Positions 1 through 10,489 of a stretch of DNA of 64,000 nucleotides are shown here, piece after piece (within the stretch, counting starts at the first letter, position 1; each line of letters starts with the position of its first letter). A program made the translations under genes and the position numbers. Source of the DNA: Lepidurus packardi (Eukaryota; Arthropoda; Branchiopoda; Notostraca; Triopsidae); contig JAKZAN010000005.1 in the NCBI GenBank assembly GCA_023053545.1, positions 9,300,001 to 9,364,000 on the forward strand, written 5' to 3'. Below the pieces are notes generated by a model. The model was given only the letters and a program-made list of their open reading frames with translations. It had not been told where the DNA came from and searched no databases.

Positions 1-1617
1 TTTCGTTTAGCTCGTCTTTCGCTTTGTCGATTTTGGATCTTTCTGGCTCTTCAGCTGCTTTTTCCACTGTAGGGTGGTAGTCAGGCGGAGGTACAAAAAA
101 GGGGAGTTTGCCTCTCTGCCAATCATTTAGAACCATTTTCGCAACCGCGACGACATCAGGTTCGCCATGTTTGAGCAACTTGCCTGTTTTGCGCGACAGC
201 TGTTCAAGAAAATCTTGAGCATCAACCCAGTCGTCAATTTTATAGGTTTTCTTCACATAATCTTTCTTAATCCTATCGAGAATCGGTTTGATGAAGTCAT
301 CGGGCATCTGGATATTCTCCACCCTAACCACGCCTTTCAGGACTTTCTCTTCATCCGTCTCACCCGTTGGGTAAACCACCCCGGGGCAGTCAATCAAGAA
401 AATTCGCCTCATGAGTGTAATATACTGCCAGACCTTAGTTTCTCCTGCAATAGGTGCTACTTTGCAAACTTTCTTCGAACGGAGGGTGTTAATCACCGAG
501 GATTTACCCACGTTAGGGTACCCAATGAAACCAACGCTAATTTGCTTTTTATCTGCATGGAGTTTGCCGAATTGCCGTAATAAGTTAATTAACGAGCCTT
601 TGCCGAAAGGGTGAGTGAGGGAGGAGCGGAAAGCCATGGTGGGGTATTCGCGACTAAGGGTTTTCACCCAGCGCTGAGTCACCCAGGTAGGGACAAGGTC
701 AACTTTGTTGAGAATGAAGAAGAGATGTTTGTGCTGTTTTTCTTTTTTCAGAAACTGCTCTACTTGCTTGCAGCGAGTGCCCATTGGGTCTCGAGCGTCA
801 AGTACTTGGATGATGACGTCAGACGAATCGATTACTTTGTAAAGCTCGCCCCAAATCCGCTTGCTGAGCCCAGCTTTGAACACCATTTCGCGTGTTAGAT
901 CGTAAGAATCAGGCGCGTCGCGGACTAAACTAGAATCTTTTTCTAAGACGTAGTTGTCGCCGGATTGCTGGGCTTGGTCGAAGTAGCATTCCAAGTCCGT
1001 GTGGGCTAAACTGGGCCGTTTGCGGCTCTTCTTCGGGCCAAAGACGCTTTCAAAGGATTCCGTTTCTAGCACGTGGACCCGTGCGAATTTGGCGGTTTCG
1101 TTCAGCAGCGTCACTGGTAGTTTTGTTTGTTTCATAACCACCTACGTAAACAAACAAAAACATATTTCGTTGAGCCTAACTTTTCTACTGATTCGACAGT
1201 ACTAGGTTAGGCATAGTACTAGGTTAGTATCCTAGCATAGTACTAGGTTAGGCATAGTTTCAGGCGTAGTACCTGGTAAGGATCCTTAATAGCTTTGCCA
1301 AGTTCTTCCTGGAATTTCTGTAGGGAATTCTGGGAGACGACTTTGATATTGCCGAACCATTTTTGGCTGGGTTCTACCCTAGCCACAGTGCCTGGGTCCA
1401 CCTTCGATTGGAAGGGAGCTGCGCGGACTATTTTGCCCGAACGATCGCGCTTGGCTTTGAAGTTTTTGTACATCTTTAGCCGTTTAATGGTAGCTTTATC
1501 CCTAGGTTTAGCTACTCCTTTTAACCCAGTTGTGGAACGTTCGGCATTCATGCTGTGGCCGGATTTGTTAAACGTCTCCCGTTTGGTCAGCTTCTTCTTT
1601 TCCCTGGATTTCGCCAT
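1..1617 (-). CDS. GNL2: Nucleolar GTP-binding protein 2 (GNL2/NOG2), 5' part of gene, cut by window edge
   Basis: This is a circularly permuted GTPase needed for nucleolar maturation and nuclear export of the pre-60S ribosomal subunit. Two coding exons are visible on the minus strand: 1617-1273 (115 codons, ATG at 1617) and 1141-1, joined in phase 0 across intron 1272-1142 (donor GTACTA, acceptor TACGTAG). The N-terminus [20 protein letters not shown] is the basic NGP1 N-domain. The permuted order of G motifs is visible: G4 [10 protein letters not shown] comes before G1 GYPNVGKSS, which comes before G3 [25 protein letters not shown] and [15 protein letters not shown] are near-identical to animal GNL2 as I recall it. 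About 495 residues are present and the C-terminus lies outside the window. Identification is secure; exact exon limits are inferred. Confidence 0.96.
1198..1272. repeat. Short tandem repeat in GNL2 intron 1
   Basis: The unit agtactaggttaggcat occurs at 1198-1214 and 1239-1255. A variant copy with seven extra bases sits at 1215-1238, and a decayed piece reaches the exon boundary at 1273. On the minus strand the unit carries GTACTA, resembling the donor actually used, and one copy contains TACTAAC. Confidence 0.75.
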
Positions 1618-2034
1618 TGTGTCTCTAGGAACACAGACTTTAGTTAGTTGGTTTAATTTGTAATTAAATTATATTTTAGCTAATTGTTGCTCTAAAATAC
1701 TTGGGTGTGTGAGAATCCTTGGTCGAGAAAATCAAGCAAAATACTACGCAATCCCTACAACGAAAGCACGTGCAAAAGAGACTCCAAATGCCATCTAGCA
1801 ACAAGTAAGAACAACTTTGAAAAGCGGTTCCTGGTTCGTGTTAAGTTCCGGTTCCTTGTTTAGACCCACCAAAAAGTTTTCGAATTACTTCTACAGAGTT
1901 GTGGTAGTGATTTTTCGTACGAAGCTTGTAAACCGTCGTAGTTGAAAAAAATATCTGGAAGTAAAACGATTCTAATTATGTAAGAATTATTTTGTAAGGT
2001 ACTTCTGTGTAGTAAAGTGTTTTAAGACGCAATT
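1618..2034. promoter_or_regulatory. Divergent intergenic spacer between GNL2 and KAT14
   Basis: The 417 bp between the two opposed start codons must hold both 5' UTRs and both promoters. I see no clear TATA box or other named element. The assignment is from gene layout only. Confidence 0.5.
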
Positions 2035-4761
2035 ATGGAAACGACCACAAAGCCGGAATGTGTTTATTGCAAAACATCAACAAAAGACAGCCCCCCATCT
2101 ACACCAGCGTTCACTTGTAGCAATTGCTCGTATTCTATTCATCCAGAATGCTTAAGAAAAGGGCCTCCGCAAGGGACTTTGCTGGGAGATGCCTTTTACC
2201 ATGTCACTTGCACCAAATGCTGCAAATCGGACATCGAAGTCATAACCCGTCCAAAACTACCTTGGTATTTAACAGTTAACACTTTCATATCTTTTATTTA
2301 AACATTGCAAGATATTTTCAACATTAAAGTTCTCGTATAGGTTGGATATCATCCTGATTTCTCTATATAATATGGCTCTAGACAAGGATATCCCTAGTAA
2401 AAATGGCTATTTTCACTACAAACGCCAAATTGCTGCGTACGTGAAAGAAAAATGGAATATGCTCTTCCCTCCTAACGCGTAAAATAACATTATCTCGTAT
2501 CGTTTTATCTTACAAAAAAGAAAGAATCTTTACAGGAGCGTTTCCAAAAATTGGGTCATTTCGCTCTCTTCCGTGCTTTCAAGCTTTAGTCCGGCGCTCT
2601 TCGCGTCTGGTACGAAAGAACTCAAAGAACTCGGTTGGTGGAAATTAACTCGATTGGCACCTCCAGCAGAATTATTAGCTGCCAAGCGTCAGGCTCAGGC
2701 AGGCCACGCCCAGATGCCTCCTGGTCCAATTTCTCGCTATCCAGTAAACCCTTATTGATTTAATTACACTCCGACATATTGAAAGAAAGTTTCGAAAAGT
2801 TCCAGCATACTTCTAGCTCCTTTCGGAGGCTATTTCGGTATTTCCATTAAAGTTTTTTTTTTTTTTTTTTTTACTGTTTTTAGGGAACAAGAAAAAAAAA
2901 GAAGGAAAGTCAAGAAAATGTTGCAGTGGAAGCGGTTGTGGACTCGGAAGATTCGCTCAGCTCCAATAGCATCTGGACCCCGGCACCTTCTGTTATGGAA
3001 GACGAAGATTCTAACGAAACGAGCGTTTCAACAAGTACTGCCAGTAATAAAGGGAAGGCGAAAGAAGAATGGCTTACAGCAGAAGGACTCAAAGTCAGCG
3101 AAACTGTACCAGAGCACTTATTCACGGACCACGACAGTCCTGTAGACTATGAAATTGAAGTGGACGATGGTTTCACCGTCCATGAAGAACTTTCTTTGGA
3201 TATTACGAACTTTGCTTTAAACAAAAACGAGTCTGTCGTTCCAGTAGCTGATGAAGTCAAGGAAATCGAAGAGGAAGAGGAAAAAGAGCTTATTAAAAAA
3301 GTAAAACGCAAAAAGAAAGAAGATCACAAGACTGTCAAGTAAAAAAAAAACGCCATAAATGCTTTGGTTAGAATTAGTGATGGATTTTTGTATCCTAGGT
3401 TCGTCCAAATGGGTGTTTATGAAGAGCAAGTCTTACTACGGAAATTAGAAACGTTAAATCATTCAGGAAATCTGAACCCCGAAGGCTATCGCTTAAGACG
3501 AAAATTAATTCTGCGAAAAAATTGCAGAACTTCTGGCAGAGCCGTTTTTAATTTTGATAACGTCATAAGCAAACTAAGGGGAAGACCTCTGAATGATGAC
3601 AGTCCCAATCAGATAACTCGATCCTCCGAACAAAGGGTTTTGGATCGTTTTTATGTAAAAGCTTTTTTGTTTCAGAAATCGTGTACAGTATTCACGAAAG
3701 TTCATATTTTTTTTTTATATTTAGGGAGGAGTTCAACACGTAATGGAATATCAAAGGAAATCAACCAGTTTCAAAGTCAAATTAATTGGAGGAGAATCAT
3801 CGCCACAATCGTTTGTCAGTCCTTATACTGGAAGGCAAGAAAATATTAAAATTTTAAAAAATATTCCCGAATGAGTTTAACAATTTGGGATATTTTTTTT
3901 TAGATTATTGAAACCGTTTATTCGGCGGGATTTTGAATCCAAACCCCTAAAAGTGAAATTACTGGAAGCTATTCGCCAAAGAGGGATAGAAAAAGGTTTT
4001 TTGGATAGCTTACCCCCAGCAATACCTTTAGATTATTGTTATGTTCAGCCTCAACATATACCGGCCGTTAATGCCCTTTGTAGAGAGTTTTTTTGGCCCG
4101 GAATCGATCGTAAGTCGAGTTTTAGTTTCTTTAGTATAATAAAAAAGAATATTCTAATAGACGTGATGTATTTTCGTATATAATTTTAATTTAAAGTAAT
4201 GATTCTCAACACTTACAAATAAGATGAACTATCACTATTTATTTATTATTACTATTTATTGGCAATATTTTTTATTTTCTCCGAATTTTAAAATAAAAGT
4301 GGTAATATGTTACATTTCAAATAGAGTAAATATTCGTTTTGTCTGTCCTAGTCCGGGAAGTTTTGCAGTACCCAGACTTTTCTTGTGTGGTTCTCTACCG
4401 AAAAGTGGTAGTGGCGTTTGCATTTATGGTACCTGACGTTTGTTATAATGAAGCCTATATTTCGTTTATTTTTACACATCCGGATTGGCGGGGCGCTGGG
4501 ATTGCCAAATTTATGATCTACCATTTGATCCAGGTAAAAATTTTGACTTAAGGTATTGATAGCAAGAGTGTTTTATTTTGTGTGTAGACCGGAATGGGAA
4601 AAGATATAACACTACATGTTTCGGCGACAAATCAAGCGTTGATTTTATACCAGAGGTTTGGGTTTAAAGTTGAGGAATTTATTACGGATTTCTACGACAA
4701 GTATTTGCCTGCTGACAGTAATCAATGTAAACATGCGTTACTCATGCGATTGTGTCGGTAA
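2035..4761 (+). CDS. KAT14: KAT14 / CSRP2BP (ATAC2) histone acetyltransferase
   Basis: This is the GNAT-family acetyltransferase and scaffold of the ATAC histone acetylation complex, acting in the nucleus. Nine exons keep frame: 2035-2264, 2341-2478, 2536-2743, 2884-3338, 3399-3654, 3725-3834, 3904-4109, 4352-4533 and 4588-4761, giving about 652 residues (human about 782). The N-terminus is Cys/His-rich (CVYCK, CSNCSYSIHPEC, CTKC), a zinc-finger-like block. The middle is acidic and Lys-rich. The C-terminal GNAT domain is highly conserved: PFIRRDFES, LLEAIRQRGIEKGFLDSLPP, YNEAYISFIFTHPDWRGAGI (acetyl-CoA loop RGAGIA), HVSATN and the end FYDKYLPADSNQCKH. Exon 6 to 7 uses a GC-AG intron. COG5 begins 166 bp downstream on the same strand. 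Confidence 0.93.
3835..3903 (+). other. GC-AG intron in KAT14
   Basis: No GT donor rejoins the conserved frame here. The sequence GGAAG|GCAAGA matches the usual GC-donor consensus, and the T-rich acceptor ends at 3903. Splicing restores SPYTGR-LLKPFIRRD, which aligns with the KAT14 family. The intron is 69 bp long. Confidence 0.8.
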
Positions 4762-4927
4762 AATACAAGGAGAATTTTTTATAAATGAAACGGTTCCCCG
4801 CCTTTTTCAACCCTAAGCTGTAATTGGCTGGACTGACATGTGAGGAGGTGGGTACAAATTTCGTTCGATTGTTTTGACGTGGCATTTGTAGGCAAGTTTT
4901 AACGAGTTGTGGGGTTTGGAACTGAGA

Positions 4928-6445
4928 ATGGCTCAATTTGTAGATGATACAGGTAATTAGCTAACCATTTTAACTTCGCAGTTAATATAGTGTATTAGGT
5001 TTGCTGGCAAAGCTTTCAGAGTTGAAATTTGATGTATCAAATGGAGTAGTACAAGTCCAACCTAATCAAAGTTTACCCACGGACGCGCAAACGTTACAAA
5101 ACTTAGGAAAGGGTAAATATTTCGTGATTTAACTCAAGCTGAACTCACTTTGTAAATCAAGTTTCTGTTCAATTTTGTATTATTGTTGGGTTATCCTGCT
5201 AGTTTTGACGGCTTTGGACGAGGAAATTAAAAAACAAGTTTCTGACAGCTATGAAAGCTTATTAAAACAAGCTAGTGGGATTTTGCATCTTGAAAAGGTG
5301 TTGGGAATGATGCAAACTCATGTTCAAGTAATGTTTTATTTTACTTCTTAAAAAATTCAACTGATTGTATATTTGATAAATTAATTATTTGTTGGAAAAA
5401 GGGCTTAGTTTCTGGGGTTGATCTGTTGAAGAGAAGACTCGCAGAGCCTTACGTCCAAATGGAGACTCATTTAAGGATGTTAGCTCGATTACAAAGCGCC
5501 TGTGATTTACTAAGAAGAGTCATAAGGTTTTTGGCGTTGGGAAAGAAACTGGAGCAGCAAAGACAGAGTGGCAATATAGATATTGCCAAAACTGCATTGA
5601 TTCTCAAAGAAATGAGTAGACAAAAATTGTCTTTCCTCGTATGTTTATATCAATAACGACCGTTCCGTACACAGGTCAAGTGTGTTCGGACCTTGATTTG
5701 ACTTCAATTAAAGTTCTGGAGAAGGATGCCAGATTAATGGTCCAAGTCAGGTCCGATTTGGAACAGCAAGCTCACTTGCTCATTACGAAAGGATTGGAAT
5801 CCACCAATCAAAGCCAAGTAAATCGAAAAACTAAACCAGTTTTGCTTAATTGACTATGAAATTTCTAATGTCTGTGCCTCTTAGATCGGAACAGCTTTGC
5901 AGGTATTTCACCATTTGGGCATTCTGGATAGCAAAGTGGATGCTTTGATCCATGCCATGAAAGCCAAAATCAAAAACGACGTTAAGTCCGCCCTTGATGT
6001 TCAAATTTCCATACAAACAACAGGTGAACATCAAGCTCCCAAAGGTATTTTAGTATATTTTCATCTCGATAAACATAAGTAACTATATCCTCTGTAAATT
6101 CGTCTCAAGTTCCGGGCAAAGCAGTCCTTCCATTGCCCTCGAGTAATGCAAATATGCGGTTGATATTGTGGACTAACATGGATAAGTTAATGGATTCTAT
6201 TATGCAGCAACTATTGCAGGTAACTATAACAGTTTGGGAATAAATCTAAGAATAGTAACTAAGTACAAAGTGATTAACAGGTTTCCCATTTGCAAAGAGT
6301 ATTGGTCAAAAAACGAGATGTAGTATCTCAAGTGTGCTTTATGGAGTTATTACATGGAAATCAGAGCACACATATTACTTTGAACCAACAATGGTGGTCG
6401 CATTTGACTTCCGTACTTTCGGAAGAATTCCTCAGAGCTTCTAAT

Positions 6446-6480
<35 letters not shown>

Positions 6481-8270
6481 TAACGTGGAATTTGGATTGG
6501 TTAGGATCGCCTTACTTGAAGCAAACATTTGAGAGCGAATACCCGAAGTTACTCAAGTTGTTCCTCGACTTGTGGTCTCATGTGAAAGATAGCGGTGTTT
6601 TCTCGGAGGAAAACAAGCCTGAGTCGTGGCGCTTAGACAGTACACTCAATTTTGAGTAATTTTTTTATTAAATATGTTTAGTAGTAACTTAAAAACAAGA
6701 CTGGGCTAATTTTGGTTTAATTTATAGTGGTGGTAGCTTTCTTAGATCTACACTAGAATCTTTTCAAACTGCGTACGTAACACGATCCTTATCCCGGTTA
6801 CTAGACCCTGTTCATTTAATGTTTTCGGGGGGAATCGACCAAGAACAAGCTCCGCCCCATGGAGAGGCTGATTATGTCCTCAAGGTTATTGGAAGGTAAA
6901 TTATTAAAAAAAGGACTTAAATTTCAGTTAAGTACTAAACTATACTAAATAAGAAAAAATTCAAAAAATTCCTTAGTGAACTGAGTGCTTTTAAAGTTGA
7001 TTCTGGGTTGGGGATCATGGTCTGCAAGAACATTGCAGAGACAATCCAACTGCTGCGAACCAAAGCTGACCAGTTAGTAGTAAACGACGCTGATGCTACG
7101 CAAGTTGTTGGTAAGTGTGGGATTTGGTTCATTTTGTCATCATTTAAAACCATTTTCATTTAAATGCAGGTCCACCTACACCTGTGCAGGTTCGAAATGC
7201 TGGGGTGGTCAACTTGATGTACCATTTTACTCAAGGCTTGCAAGGAGTTCTGGAGCAATCGCGTATTCATCCTGATGGAATGCAAGTAGTACAAAAAGCG
7301 CTAATTAACACCCAGAACGCAGCTGTGGCGATTCTCCATCCGTTCTTTGCGGCTATAGCCAAAGCTACTGAATCCATTCTACTGACTATGCATAGCGAGG
7401 ACTTTTCGACGTATGATTTAAACATTCATTTTGAAGACGATTTTTCGTTTTGTAATGATGCTGTTCGTTTAGAGAAATTGTTGCTGAGACTGTTGGGTGT
7501 TCATTATATATGAAGGAATTGCAACATTTCTTGGCCAGGGTTGGTACAGATTATGTTCCGTTGTACAACTGCCCCACGTTAGTCAAACCTGAGTAAGTTA
7601 TCAAATTTTGAATATTTATATGGTAACAGATGTATTTAGGTTGCGAGCGTTGGCCTCTCGCTGCATTGAGCTGTTCGTAAGGCACGTGACATTGATTAGA
7701 CCGTTGGGAGAAGGTGGAAAGATTCGTATTGCTAATGATTGTGGACAGGTAATTTTGTTTTTAATAAATCGCGTGAAGTGGGAATGTATTTTGATGTGGA
7801 TTAGATGGAGATGGCTCTTACACCTGTGTTTGAAAACCCTTCGGAATTAGGGAAAATGTTCAAAGCATTAAGATCCTTAAGAATGTTGATTTTCCAAAAT
7901 GTGGAGCATATTCAAAGTTCTCCGATCTTGGGCGATATTTTGTCGTACAGTACTGTTTTGCATTTCTTATTTTCCAAAGCTCCGGTTGAGCTGCAGTCGC
8001 CACATCAGGTAATTCTTTTTAACTTCAGTTTAAGCACGTCGGTGTTCTTGAAACTTTCGTTCTATTTTGCAGGGTTCTGGTTGGTCGTTACGACGGTACT
8101 CGGAATGGCTTGATGAGCATTTGGAAGAACGGGATAGGCTCGTTTTGATTAAGCGAGCTTTGGAAACGTACGCCCAAGCTGTCAAGGATAAAAATTTGAA
8201 AGAATATGCGCCTATATATTCCATAATGGTTTCTTTATTACAGGCTGGGCTGAAAGTCCTTGCTAGATGA
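4928..8270 (+). CDS. COG5: Conserved oligomeric Golgi complex subunit 5
   Basis: COG5 is a lobe B subunit of the COG tethering complex, which guides retrograde vesicles within the Golgi. Sixteen exons keep frame: 4928-4952, 4999-5112, 5203-5327, 5402-5615, 5675-5817, 5885-6044, 6110-6219, 6281-6446, 6505-6655, 6728-6895, 6977-7110, 7170-7410, 7473-7592, 7640-7748, 7805-8008 and 8073-8270. The protein is about 793 residues (human about 839-860). Matching blocks include [100 protein letters not shown] and [13 protein letters not shown]. The 62 bp intron 7411-7472 is needed: reading through it ends the frame at a TGA, while splicing gives CSLYMKEL. Intron 8 holds a 28-A run (6449-6476). The start is the first ATG, with only eight codons before the first intron. 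Confidence 0.94.
6449..6476 (+). repeat. Poly(A) run of 28 in COG5 intron 8
   Basis: An uninterrupted adenine run begins two bases after the donor GT at 6447-6448 and occupies about half of a 58-bp intron. Its length is likely polymorphic and hard to assemble. Confidence 0.9.
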
Positions 8271-8360
8271 TAAGTTCCTTTTTATAAGTTTTGTAGATTT
8301 TTGCTTGAAATTCGAGTTATGCGCTACATGAGGGTTAAAATTATTTACAATCTATACATA

Positions 8361-8366
8361 ATAAAT
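8361..8366 (+). terminator. Polyadenylation signal AATAAA for COG5
   Basis: A canonical AATAAA lies about 90 bases beyond the COG5 stop codon on the sense strand. Confidence 0.6.
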
Positions 8367-9378
8367 AATTATTGCTCGATACACTCAAACAGGTATAAAA
8401 ATTATTTACAAAACTATCGTGATGTCCAAAAAAATTGTCAAGCGAAGAAGAGCGGAGTACACTATTTTATGATCGGATTTTGTAAAAAAAAATGGGCAGT
8501 AGAAATCGTTTGAAGGTATAACGTCTCGTAGAGTCAAGTTTTTAGGTGTTGTTTAAAGCTCGTGACTTTCCGGTGTGGATATACAAGACAGGAGACTATC
8601 GAACGACCGTAAATAAGATTTCTTGCTGCTTTCACGTACATGGATCTTCTGCCTGTGACTGGTAGTTATATGCATTACGTTTCAGTTACTAACCTTTCCA
8701 ACTGCGGTTGTTGTAGTTTAAGGCAAGATTGACACATTGGAAGAGTCTCAATGTTCAGCAAAGCAGCTTTTCGGTTCGACTGTGTATTATTGTAAAAGTT
8801 TGAGAATTACGTAAAATTGTAACGTTTGTTTTGTGATCTGTTTGCTTTTTTGTCAAATTTATCCCTCCCAAAGGGAATTATAGTGCTCAGTTTCCAAATC
8901 TGTTGAAATTTCTTTTCTGTGACTGTTTTCAGTTCCAGAAACTAATTCTAAAATTACGCAAATGAGATGATTTTGCTTCCCGCCGAAATCCCTTGTTTGC
9001 TTATTTGTTGTACCCAAAACGTTTCCCGTAAATCTGATTTCCGAAAGTGTAATTTCTGTTGTGCGATTTATATTTTTTTAAATAAAAGCGAAAATTTGTA
9101 AAAAAAAAAAAAAAAAAAATTTTAAAAAATTTGCGAGATTTAAAAAAAAAATCCGCTGAAAGGGGTGTGGCCATACAAAAAGGACTAATCCTATTGGTGG
9201 AATGGACCAAAAAGGGGGCGTGGCTCCTTTTCGAGCTGGGAAAGCGTTTTCAGGGCTTTTCTCCATAAGGAATAATGCTGTATCAAGGGGGTCCCCTTGA
9301 AAAATTGTGAAAAATTGAGAGCCTCGCCCCTTTCCCTGTTCCCAGCTCTGTTTCCTATCCCCGATATTCGAGCTCGTG
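8367..9378. other. Intergenic DNA between COG5 and the SINE pair
   Basis: I see no credible gene. The stretch includes a run of about 20 A with more A-rich sequence around 9098-9150. From about 9176 to 9378 it becomes more G+C-rich without a known motif. That part may be extra body or flank of the repeat to its right. Confidence 0.5.
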
Positions 9379-9549
9379 ATGCCGAAGCTTCACAATTTCG
9401 AATAGGGGAACAGGAAAGTTTGCCGGTACAGAGAATGGGAGCCATTTAATATTTCGTTTTTTTGACGAAATAAATTGCCGCGGCTGGGTTTCGAACCCAC
9501 GACCTTCCGAACACAAAGCTTGCGTCTTATCCACTCGGTCATAAGCTTA
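9379..9549 (-). repeat. tRNA-derived SINE-like repeat, copy A
   Basis: Read on the minus strand, a tRNA-like head carries an A-box-like TGACCGAGTGG (9541-9531) and a B box GGTTCGAAACC within 9499-9486. A non-tRNA body follows toward lower coordinates. The 21-base segment at 9451-9471, with self-complementary ends ATTTCG/CGAAAT, is identical in copy B 216 bp away. The acceptor stem does not pair and the T stem has a mismatch, so it is a repeat and not a working tRNA gene. Boundaries are approximate. Confidence 0.7.
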
Positions 9550-9582
9550 TATATGAACACCGTTCAAAGTTCTATAACTACA

Positions 9583-9766
9583 ATGCCGAAGTTTCACAAT
9601 TTCCAATATGGGTGTAGGAAACTTGCCGGGAAGTACTATTGTACAGAGAGAGGAAGACATTTTAATATTTCGTTTTTTTGACGAAATAAAGTGCCTCGTC
9701 CGGGATCCGAACAGAGGACATTTCAACAGAAAGCTTGCGCCTTATCCACTCGGTCATACGTTTATA
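9583..9766 (-). repeat. tRNA-derived SINE-like repeat, copy B
   Basis: This copy has the same order and orientation as copy A. The A-box-like TGACCGAGTGG is at 9756-9746, a diverged B box TGTTCGGATCCC is at 9713-9702, and the identical 21-base hairpin segment is at 9667-9687. The shared ATGCCGAAG..TCACAATTTC body is at 9583-9602. The two copies form a head-to-tail pair but have diverged strongly between the conserved blocks, so the duplication is not recent. Confidence 0.68.
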
Positions 9767-10038
9767 TTTGTAGGCCATTGAGACAATACATAGAATGTGT
9801 GAACAAAGCAGGTGTCTACTATAGAAGATGCTCCTTCGTGCCACTGTGAAGGTACATTGGTTCGCGGTTTATCGTTTAAGAATAGTTCCTGGGTGTAAAT
9901 TCGATAGCGAACACTGGAAAGGGCGCCTTTTGACGTTTACCCTTGTCACAGCAACAAACAACTTGTATTATTAATCACAGATTAGCCTAAGTGAGATTTC
10001 TTTGCCCAATATTTTTATTATTAGGTTAAGGAGCAACT

Positions 10039-10343
10039 ATGGGTAAGCGTAAAAGTAAACGGAAAGGACCTACCAAGCGTAAAGCTATCGAGCCACTCGA
10101 CACCCAGTTTAACTGCCCCTTTTGCAATCACGAAAAATCCTGCGAAGTTAAAATGTAAGGTTTTAGTACTAAACTGTATTGGGCGTGTCTAACTCGTTAC
10201 TATTTTACAGGGATAAAGCTCGAAGTACTGGTCGAATTACCTGCCGGGTTTGCTTGGAAGATTTCCAAACAACTATAAACATCCTTTCAGAGGCTGTCGA
10301 CGTTTATAACGACTGGATTGACGCTTGTGAAACAGCTAATTAA
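10039..10343 (+). CDS. ELOF1: Transcription elongation factor 1 homolog
   Basis: This is a small zinc-binding factor that travels with RNA polymerase II and aids elongation and transcription-coupled repair. Two exons, 10039-10154 and 10211-10343, encode 82 residues (human 83). The start [15 protein letters not shown] is the basic N-tail of the family. The zinc ligands are CPFC and CRVC, within [20 protein letters not shown] and [12 protein letters not shown]. The end [13 protein letters not shown] is also diagnostic. A poly(A) signal follows at 10465, and the gene converges on PLAA. Confidence 0.97.
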
Positions 10344-10464
10344 CTACTCGAAGCCTCATCTTGTTGTCATCTCCATCCATGTATGCTCCAGCTCTTCTAT
10401 CAGTTTATGTACCTCTTGTTTTGGTTCACAATATCCAAATACAGTTCCATTCAAATTAAACTCA

Positions 10465-10470
10465 AATAAA
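10465..10470 (+). terminator. Polyadenylation signal AATAAA for ELOF1
   Basis: A canonical AATAAA lies 122 bases after the ELOF1 stop and only 20 bases before the stop codon of the opposing PLAA gene. Cleavage would therefore fall at or inside the PLAA coding end. Confidence 0.65.
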
Positions 10471-10489
10471 AACCGATTAAAAATCACAT

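Noticed and set aside
7381..7513. Frameshift or pseudogene signal in COG5
   Set aside because: A 62-bp intron (7411-7472) with good GT and TTTAG ends restores the conserved frame, so there is no lesion.
9476..9549. Functional tRNA gene on the minus strand
   Set aside because: A- and B-box-like motifs exist, but the acceptor stem does not pair, the T stem has a mismatch and a second diverged copy with the same non-tRNA tail lies nearby, so it is a SINE-like repeat.
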